Assembly (NCBI RefSeq): GCF_030247195.1
Contig: NC_080672.1
Span: 378,672,166 to 378,736,165, forward strand
Direction of reading: 5' to 3'
DNA length: 64,000 nt
From: Topomyia yanbarensis
Taxonomy: Eukaryota > Arthropoda > Insecta > Diptera > Culicidae
Position 1 is the first letter of the stretch. The number at the start of each line of letters is the position of its first letter. The notes under the pieces were generated by a model, which did no database searches, had not been told where the DNA came from, and was given only the letters and a program-made list of their open reading frames with translations. Below are positions 56,516 to 64,000 of the stretch, in pieces. Both the position numbers and the translations under genes were made by a program.

Positions 56516-58199
56516 TCGCCATGATTCATACACACCTTTGAACACAACAAAATCCACAACATCACAATCGAGTTCTACAAGATGACGACGCGAATGAACT
56601 CATGATGAATTAAGTTCATATTTCTAGAGCGTTTATTCAAAACGACATATCTACAATGAGTGACTCTCTTTGCTTACTTTCTCTTTCGATTATTACGGCC
56701 TCACTATAGCACTTTTCACTTATTTTAGAGTAGAGATCGAAAGACGGTGGTTTTTACTAGCATATTACGCAAAGAGTTGAGGGATAAATGTTAAAGTGAC
56801 TGAATTAATAACAGAAGAGAAAGTAAACAATGAGATTCCCCATTGTAGATCGTCGCTGTTGTGCTATCTTATGACAAGCGCCATTTAGTACATTTCGAGA
56901 AAAACTATTTTTAAAGTTTGAGTTTAAATATCTTGAAACTTAAGAGTGGTAGAAACAGTTCAGAGAAGACAAACGAATCTTTTTTTTTAAATGATGCTTC
57001 TGTCTTTTCTGTATTAATCTCTCAAATATTACGAAGATCGGTTGACTATATTGCGAGTTTTTACTAAAAATGTAAACAAAAGTCTCACTCACACGTGCCA
57101 TAGGTGTGTATTGATAACAAAATTTGTATGGCGTGTTATAATAGTGCATGGAAAATTTTCCATGCAAATAAAGCATCAATTATCATCGTTTATTCACATC
57201 ATTGGCTTCATTTAGTCTATAAACAATCGGTTAGATGCATTTTGAAGGAAATGAGTCAGGGAATCTAGAAAAAATAATGATTTTTAGTTACAGTGTTGCC
57301 AAATATGCTATATTTCCAGTTCAAAACTTTGAATTTTTCTCACAATTCGTGTATTTTAATTTTCAAAATGATTAAGCCATTGTGTTTCTCAGACATTCTT
57401 AAATAGAAAAAAAAAAACATCTAATACATCAAGATAACTTGAGTCAACCCCCATACATAATTATTTTAATAAAAAATCACAGAATTTCTTAGCATTTTTT
57501 CACTATATCTCAGTAACCAAACAGAATGTCAAAATTCTGAATACAGAGATTTCTTAGACCAGTAATGTGGCATATCTAGTACAGTTCACCCCAAAATAGC
57601 GCCTTTCATGAGATAGCAGAACAGCGACGAGATTTGTGTTTAAAAAAAGGCTAATATTTGACATCTCTGTAGTTTGTTTACTTTGTCAGTTGCGTGCGTT
57701 CGAGTGCAACGGGTTCTCATCTGTTACATTTGAACTCGCGTAACTCCCATGTAAACACACCACCGAGAACTGTCAAACGAAGATCATCCGGCTCATTTTG
57801 TGGGATTATGTCGGTTAGTATATTGCGCACTTCCCACCAACCTGGACTCCGCACTTTCAAAGTGCGAGTGATCTGAAAACTGCGAGCTGTCAAAACACAT
57901 GTATTTCCAGTGATAGAGATGGTACTTTCATAGACAGACCAGTCGAACTAACCAGTCTATGAGAAGAATTTAATGAAAGAGTGGTAAGTGCGCAGTGCGG
58001 TTAGAATCCAGTTTTTAGTGCCACAAATAATAAATAACGAACGGATTCCTTTTTATCCAAAAATGTTCGATTCCTTGCAATGAATTTTTGTTCAGTATTT
58101 TGAACACCTCAAACATCTATTTTTTGTCAAGCTGGTTTCTTTATTGGAAATTTTTTTGGGCACCGAACTTTTCAAATACATTTTTCTTCGACACTTTTT
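56516..58199. other. Rx intronic DNA, nothing firmly recognised
   Basis: 57680-58010 is denser in GC and contains CTGTCAAA-type motifs twice (57765 and 57888), possibly an old repeat. Short open frames are chance. Confidence 0.4.
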
Positions 58200-59370
58200 T
58201 TTTACTTTTTTGATTGCAACTTGGTTTGAATGTTAAAACCTGAGCAATAGCTTGACCCATTAAACCTATAGTTGCGCTGGTTCACACTTCCTTGAAAATA
58301 TAACTAGCTTAATTCTTCGTGGAAGCTGCTTTAGATCGCAGAAATTGACAAGACATTCGTTAATGTCATTTATGTAGAAATTGTAGAGACGGGAACCTAG
58401 ACATGAACCCTGGGGAAGGCCCATGTAGCTAACTCGTGATGTCAATAAATCACCATGCAAAAAATGCATGCGTTTTATTAGACGAGTTCAGTAGAAAGTT
58501 GTTTAAAATCGGTGAAAGACGATGATGGCGCAGCTTTTCAGAAAGAACGTTGATAGAAACAATTAAAAACCTCTCTAATATCCAAGAAAAGTGATGCCAT
58601 TTGCTCCTTGATAGCAAAGGTCATTTGAATTTCTGTTCTGTTTTTTGAATTTCTGTTGAGAGAAGCGCAAGACAATCGTTCGTCCCTTTGTCTTTGCGGC
58701 AGCCAAATTGTGTATCTGACAATAAGCCATTTGTCTCGGCTCAATTGTCGAGGCGAAACAAGATCACTTTCTCGAACAATTTCTGGATACAGGACAGCAT
58801 CACGATCGGTCGATACGAGTTGTGGTCGGAGGCTGGTTTTCTTACTTTTTTGATGACGATAACCTTCTTCTGTCTTAAGTCATGAGGTACAGTGTTTCCC
58901 TCAAGAAACTTGTTAAATAAATTCAGCAAGCGTCTCTTGGCAGAGATTGGTAGATTTTTCAACAAATTGAATTTGATTCTGTCTGGCCCTGTTAAATAGC
59001 AAGAGAGCAAGTGATAACTCCATCATTGAAAACGGTGTTTCGTTCGTGCTATCGTGAGGCGACGCGGCGCTGCAGATCTTCTATACCGGGTGATAACCGG
59101 GCAAACCTTCTTGACAAAATCAAATACCCAACACTTTGAATATTCCACGTTCTCGTTAGTACTGTTTCGGTTTCGCGCAGGCCGAGCCGTGCCGAAAGAG
59201 TGATTATCAATGTTTCTTTCGTTAATTCGTCAACGGCTCGGCGCCAGTAACTACGATTCTTGGCTTTCATCAAATTCATTCGCGTTTCTAACGTCGTATA
59301 CTGTCGATAACTAACGGGTAAACCATCATCCTGGAAGATCTCATACGTGCATGCCTTCTCCGCGTACACG
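58200..59370 (-). pseudogene. I-clade LINE ORF2 fragment, catalytic core deleted
   Basis: The minus strand reads YTTLETRMNLMKAKNRSYWR and RAVDELTKETL (linker after the endonuclease), then GPDRIKFNLLKNLPISAKRR and LLNLFNKFLEGNTVPHDLRQ. It continues KKVIVIKKVRKPASDHNSYR and PIVMLSCIQKLFEKVILFRL, then KEQMASLFLDIREVF and SYMGLPQGSCLGSRLYNFYI with NDINECLVNFCDLKQL. Where the YADD box should follow, the frame jumps to KLVIFSRKCEPAQ and MGQAIAQVLTFK, so about 40 residues with the catalytic aspartates are gone. These blocks are characteristic of mosquito I elements. Frame shifts separate the blocks near 59040, 58745 and 58500. Endonuclease and RNase H are absent. Confidence 0.82.
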
Positions 59371-60104
59371 TCTGAGCACTCTTTCTCCCGCCATAGGTTG
59401 GGAAACCGTCAGCGTGAGTTCGCGTCTGGTACGCGTGTAGTCTGAGTTTAAAGTGCAGTGTCGAGAATCAAGCCGACCAGAAACCAGTAGAGTAGAGTGG
59501 GGCCAAATAGGTCAGTTTTATTTGGCAAGCTTGTGTGATCGTATTTTTGCACTGATTGTGACAAACAAGCACTCATTGGGAAGGTTAAACATCTGGCAAC
59601 GTTTTGGCAATAATGATTTTCTGCATGGCTGAATATTTTTCAAGCTAAATCCAATAAGGCGAAGATACTTTTCTCGATGTTTTTAAAAAATGGAGGTACG
59701 ATAGGTAAATATTCGAGGATAAATAAAACAATGCATGTACCTAGAAAATTGGCGGTTAAACTTTTATTTGAAGAGTACTGCAGATTATTTTAAAAATAAT
59801 AACACAAAAAAAATGCAATCCAATGATGTCATTCAGGTAAGAAAATGAGGAAGTGTCAAATGATGTAAAAAATCATGAAACCGCGGAAGATAATGTTGAA
59901 AAACATTACTTTTTCATCTGCTGTGTCTGGTTTTCTATTTACTAATGATTTCTTCGGAGTCCTCGTCGTTGCTAGAGTGTAGAATTGAAGTTATGCATTC
60001 CGGCTGTGCGACGATAACGCTTGTGCTTCGAAGTGTATTTTTTGGATTCCTTTTCCTTCTCTTTTTTGATCTTGGTTTTTTTTCGGTTACAACACTTTAA
60101 ATTA
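59371..60104. other. No gene recognised
   Basis: GAGTGGGGCCAAATAGGTCA at 59493 looks like a transposon terminus (perhaps of the element that carried the helix-turn-helix at 60105-60404), but I found no inverted partner. Confidence 0.35.
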
Positions 60105-60404
60105 TTATATTGTTAACTCACGCGAAATATCTGACGCGCTTTCATTGCTGACGAGCACTTTCCTTTCACACGAGCACGTAATGTTTCGAAACGGAACCTT
60201 GAATTTTTTAGAGGCTGATTTAATTCTGGCGCCATCTTCAACAGATGCAATTGTGTGTTTTATGTCCTCTTCACTTCGTTTTGACGTTTTTCGCACGAAA
60301 TTACGCACAATTCTCCTTTCAAAATAATTCAAATTTACATTGTAGTAGTAACCTATAGTGCCCCCGAACGGCTGACCTCTCGTTCCCCCGAGCGTATGTT
60401 TCAT
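60105..60404 (-). pseudogene. Pipsqueak-type helix-turn-helix, probable pogo/Tigger-like transposase N-terminus
   Basis: The frame reads RRIVRNFVRKTSKRSEEDIK, HTIASVEDGARIKSASKKFK and VPFRNIT. RN-x-VRKT followed by a helix, AI-x2-V-x2-G, and A-x-KF-x-VP is the HTH-psq signature that starts pogo/jerky/CENP-B-type transposases. Serine and phenylalanine replace residues usual in the third helix (normally IP-x-TL). No downstream DDE domain was found on the minus strand, so it is an N-terminal relic or a single exon. A TAA stop ends it after SRELTI. Confidence 0.6.
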
Positions 60405-61633
60405 TGATGATGTACTTTTTTAAACAAAAACATCGAAAAACAAACACAATACTCGTGTTCAGCTTTAATTTTTACGTAAGAAAAAACTCACTTGACATTT
60501 TTTACATTGATTAAATATGCAGTACTGAGGACGAAAGATAATGCGTTTTTGAAAAAAACAACACCCGAAAATAAAAACGAGGGAGAAGCCTAAATCGCTC
60601 AGGTGTGTCGGGGGAACAGGAATCCGTGTCATTTCAGTCGTGTTTAAAATGGTCTTATTGAAGTTGTCGCAAAGTTCGTGAAGTGAGGAATATCGATGTC
60701 GATTCCAATAAGAGCAGTTCAAGACCCATGGCACGAACAAGTAGACAAACATTGTCAAAGAGGAGGTAGTTAGTTAGGGTAGAGCGAAGGTCACCCGATA
60801 AGAGTTCGAGTTGACATATGACCTCTTTCCTTCAGCTGCGACTGTCACTGACTGCAAACGTTTGCAGTTTAGTATCTTCACTGGCTGAAGCATGGGATCT
60901 GTAAAACAGCCAAACCCACATGTCAGAAGATCCGCGCAATTCAAACTTTAATCGAAGATAACTACATCTACTTCAACCCGATTAGCTGGTTCATATACTC
61001 TGTACTCCTTCGTAAAAGGCCCGTAGTCAGTAATACCATCTGCCTGCTTCAAAATATTTATCACCACCCGAAGTTTGTCTGGGCGAATTTATGATATTTC
61101 ACATAAGGCCCGGTTGAGGAGCATAGATTTAGCTTAAGCCGGGGAGTCGATTTTATTTCGACATTCATCTTACTTTGACACTTTAAGGGTGAATAATTTT
61201 TAACGGAAGTCATTTCTGCACGGGCCCAGTGAGCATTTTTTTAAAGATTTACTATGAACAAAAACAATGTTGCCAAAAACGGAACTTTTTTGTTGCCAAA
61301 ATTGGAACATGCCAAAAACGGAATCCTACTGTATGAGAGTCAAGTATGGGGAATGAAACGGTAGGAACTGATTCGAAAATTTCCACCAAATTGTCAAGGT
61401 ATAGTGGATCACCGTTGTTCAGCTTAATATTGGCTGACAACGTAATATTACCGTATGTGAAAATGCACTATTTTCTATTGGAACGTACGAGAGAAAACCG
61501 AGAGCGAAAAAGTGAACTGTTACAGATAAGAGCTACACTGCTATCAATATCCTTATTTTGTCAGCCTGAAATGCTCCAACGGGTTGATAAAGACGAGTCG
61601 TCACTAGAGTGATCAATGAAAGTTAGTGCGATA
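60405..61633. other. No gene recognised
   Basis: 61263-61325 has a degenerate tandem of TGCCAAAAACGGAA (three units). Open frames at 60465-60758 and 61252-61440 have no domain. Confidence 0.4.
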
Positions 61634-62061
61634 CCCAAGTAGCACGCTTTGATACTGTATAGTATTTGTAACTCTCTTGCTAACAACTATGTTATGGAAC
61701 AAGTGCACTTTGTATGTTGTGCAACATGTTCCTAATTGCAGCAAAATAATGAAAACAATAGCTGTGCCATTTATCGAGCACTGGGTAGTTGGACAGTTCT
61801 GTTTTAAGATGAAATTGCAAACAAAGAGGCATTTGCAGCTTGTTAGACTGTTTGTGCAAGTTAGCAAAGTTTCTGATTAGTTTCACAACTGTTATTGATG
61901 TTTGCATACTTAACACTATTGGCCAGCTCTATAGTTACATAGTTATACAATCAGTTTAAAAACCCGAGGAAATTCTTTTCAAATATATCCAACAATAAAA
62001 AATATTGTGTAGCAGTTGTGCAACATTTAAAACTTTCAACAAGTTGCAATTGCTACTTGGG
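61634..62061. mobile_element. 428-bp element with CCCAAGTAGCA termini
   Basis: CCCAAGTAGCA at the left and TGCTACTTGGG at the right (62051-62061, one base offset) are inverted, with TA on both sides (61632-61633 and 62062-62063). The first eight bases are shared with the 822-bp element at 16441-17262. Interior GTTGTGCAAC-like palindromes occur. Non-coding. Confidence 0.78.
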
Positions 62062-62699
62062 TAATGTCCCAACCGTATTTTAAAAATATAAGCAAAAACA
62101 AGAAACTTAAGCTGTTTATTTGAAAATATTGCCGTTTTCACTGTTTTATTGATTTTACGAAGTTTTATTTCGATAAATTACATAAAAAAGTTATTTTTGA
62201 GATTTATTGCATTGAGTTTTATTTATGTAAACTTTTTTATGCTAACTTAGATTGTAATAATCAGCACAGTGTTCAAATAGTGGCAAAAATGGTAATTTTT
62301 ATGCTCTTTTTTTAAACTTTCATCACAAAAAACGGACACGGTCCGAAAAATAAATTTCCTAACGGCAATACCAATACATTCATATACTCTCTGCGTCACA
62401 CTCATGTATAATCAATTCTTATAAAATAAATATTACCGCATCAGATTATTTAGAAGTGTGTAGCATCTCGCTTGTCATTGTATTGCGCATCAAGCAAAGT
62501 GCACACAATGTGGATAAAGACGAGTTTCGATTTTATTTACACATTTCGTATTTGAAGATCGGCTCACACTCGGCTAGCTTCAACGGACAGTCAGAAAAAA
62601 CCGGTTCGGAATAGTGGTGGGGCATTTCGGGCAAAAGCAAGGTAATGCCTGTACAAAATATGACCAGTTCTTCCCGTCATGTACGGGAAGCAATACTTA

Positions 62700-62815
62700 T
62701 GGTGTGGATCCACGTATCCGAACCGAGTGTCCGGATCCAGACACTTGTCTGGATTTAAGCACCTAGTTTGAGTTGGTCCGGATCCGGGAACTGGTCCGGA
62801 TCAGAGAAATGGTCC
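62700..62815. repeat. Cluster of TCCGGATC palindromes
   Basis: GGATCC, ATCCGAAC, GTCCGGATCC, GTCTGGAT, GTCCGGATCC and GTCCGGATCA follow each other within about 110 bp. Degenerate repeats of a self-complementary octamer with spacing of about 15-25 bp. Could be a repeat remnant or a binding-site cluster. Confidence 0.5.
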
Positions 62816-64000
62816 TGTCCAATCTACCAAGTAAAAAATCCGTAATTCCGGCTGTTTTCTTGCAAAATTGGGGCAGATTCCTGCCTGAATTCCGGCAGCA
62901 GTCCGCAAGAATTCCAGTTGGATTCACTCGATACTAATACTATCATATAAATCGACCGAATTATGCTACATACAGAGAGAGCGAGAGAAAGAGAGAGAGC
63001 CGTGGTTGACACATCTAGCCTAGTCTAGTCTACACATACACAGCCAATACAGCCTGGAAAAATGAGGACGTTCGTCCACAATTTTTCTTGTCATTATTAA
63101 TGTTTGTGGCACATATTGAATATGACACAAGCATTAAAGCGGCCAGGCTAACTGTGTAGCGTACAAAATAAAGATGATTCAATATTATACGGCAATCAAA
63201 TTATTCATTCAATGAATAATTTAATCAACGGATTATTTTGAACCTTGAATAAGGAAAAAACATGGAAAACCGTACACAACCGTTTAAATTTGATGGGGGT
63301 TTGATAAATCGTTGGGAATGATTTTGCTAAGAGGGTTAATGTCACTCCTTTGGTCCCAGGTTCCTGGGATGGGACAGAAGTATTTAGTATAGAGAGAGCC
63401 GAGGTTGACACATACTGAAAAAGTGTTTGGTTGTGTGATGCACATACTTGTACAGCTACCGAAATTCGTCATTCCACCGTTTACTATCTTTGCGGTAATG
63501 TGGGTTTAATACCATAATGCGCAATTGCATGGTCTGTTACCAAAAAGACAAAATAATCTTACCCAAAAGTAATCGAAACATACCCGTCGGATACCTATTA
63601 CCGTATTTTATACAGCAAAACTATCTGAAAACGAGTTACAGTGAATAAAAATTTCTGCAAGAAAAAAATATACAATGAAAAAAACGAAATTCATGTTAAA
63701 AATTTAAATTGCCGGGAACCCCATTTTTTACTTTTTATATTTTGTCAACAAAAATTTAAAGATAAAGGAAACATTTTAGATGCGATTGTGTGATGGAGAA
63801 GTTGTCAGTAAAAAGTTTTCCTAACGATAACTTTACATACATATTTTTAAATTTCATATAGTAATTGACCGGCAAAACTGTTACTTTATTAAATACAGAA
63901 AATAATTCTAAGTGTTATTTCAAGTCAAAATCTTTCTAAATGCGATAGATGTCGAGATATTTATATAATTACATTTCGTTGTTAGTTAGTTGAATTGGTT
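62816..64000. other. Rx intronic DNA to window end
   Basis: (GA)n-rich stretch at 62972-63000 followed by GCCGTGGTTGACACATC. A near match, AGAGAGAGCCGAGGTTGACA, recurs at 63390, so a short direct repeat frames 63000-63410. No gene recognised, and the upstream Rx homeobox exon is not here. Confidence 0.45.

Noticed and set aside
57287..57580. CAGTGTTGCCAAATATGC as a hAT terminus
   Set aside because: The only candidate partner, GTGGCATATCTAGT at 57566, is not a proper inverted match and there is no duplication.
63000..63180. tRNA-derived SINE
   Set aside because: No convincing A-box and B-box pair at the right spacing. The CAGCCAATACAGCCTGG stretch alone is not enough.

Overview
This window looks like eukaryotic, AT-rich and transposon-dominated DNA from an insect, most probably a culicine mosquito (Aedes-like). 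The reasons are an insect-type Retinal homeobox (Rx) gene with spliceosomal introns, a mixture of CR1-, RTE- and I-type LINEs with ISL2EU, hAT, piggyBac-like, Tc1/mariner-like and MITE families, and dispersed repeats containing the TCGGCCCTCCGGG and CAGCCATCTCTGAGAAA motifs that I associate with Aedes genomes. The species call is inference from memory. The only convincing host protein-coding gene is Rx, whose last two coding exons lie on the minus strand at 49934-50924. The earlier exons are not in the window, so its next intron continues past position 64000.

Layout. 1-5.3 kb: a dispersed repeat (second copy at 35.2-36.8 kb), two small MITEs and other repeat remnants. 5.3-8.8 kb: no gene recognised. 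8.8-11.2 kb: a decayed ISL2EU (PIF/Harbinger group) element with a transposase remnant facing a spliced YqaJ-nuclease/SWIM-finger gene. 11.3-12.1 kb: a 792-bp TIR element whose empty target is represented at 39.27 kb. 12.5-24.1 kb: one minus-strand CR1-like LINE exploded by later insertions. An RTE LINE sits in its ORF1, and a 4.3-kb TIR element with a 9-bp target duplication sits in its ORF2. That TIR element contains a 296-bp MITE and a hAT element, and the hAT element in turn contains three further small elements. 24.2-31 kb: intergenic DNA, a LINE reverse-transcriptase scrap and a 1.46-kb piggyBac-like element.

30.8-37.7 kb: a P/THAP-like transposase pseudogene split by a 6.4-kb TA-flanked element. 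37.9-40.7 kb: a run of four short TIR elements, one made of a GCGTAAA minisatellite. 42.1-47.5 kb: a 5.4-kb hAT element with a perfect 8-bp duplication, loaded with another hAT MITE, a CACAGA-type MITE and LINE pieces. 47.6-49 kb: a Tc1/mariner transposase tail and a CCCTTTCATGCCCA repeat. 49.9-51.8 kb: the Rx exons and an intronic MITE. 52.3-53.8 kb: a foldback-like element with arrays of GTTAGGCATAA motifs. 54.4-64 kb: repeats, an I-type LINE fragment, a pipsqueak-type helix-turn-helix remnant and a CCCAAGTA-family element.

The genes do not form a pathway. The informative structure is the order of insertion, which target-site duplications and rejoined reading frames let one read directly. 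Every retrotransposon catalytic core that I could locate is mutated or deleted, so the LINE copies are dead. No RNA gene, CRISPR array or bacterial-type feature is present.
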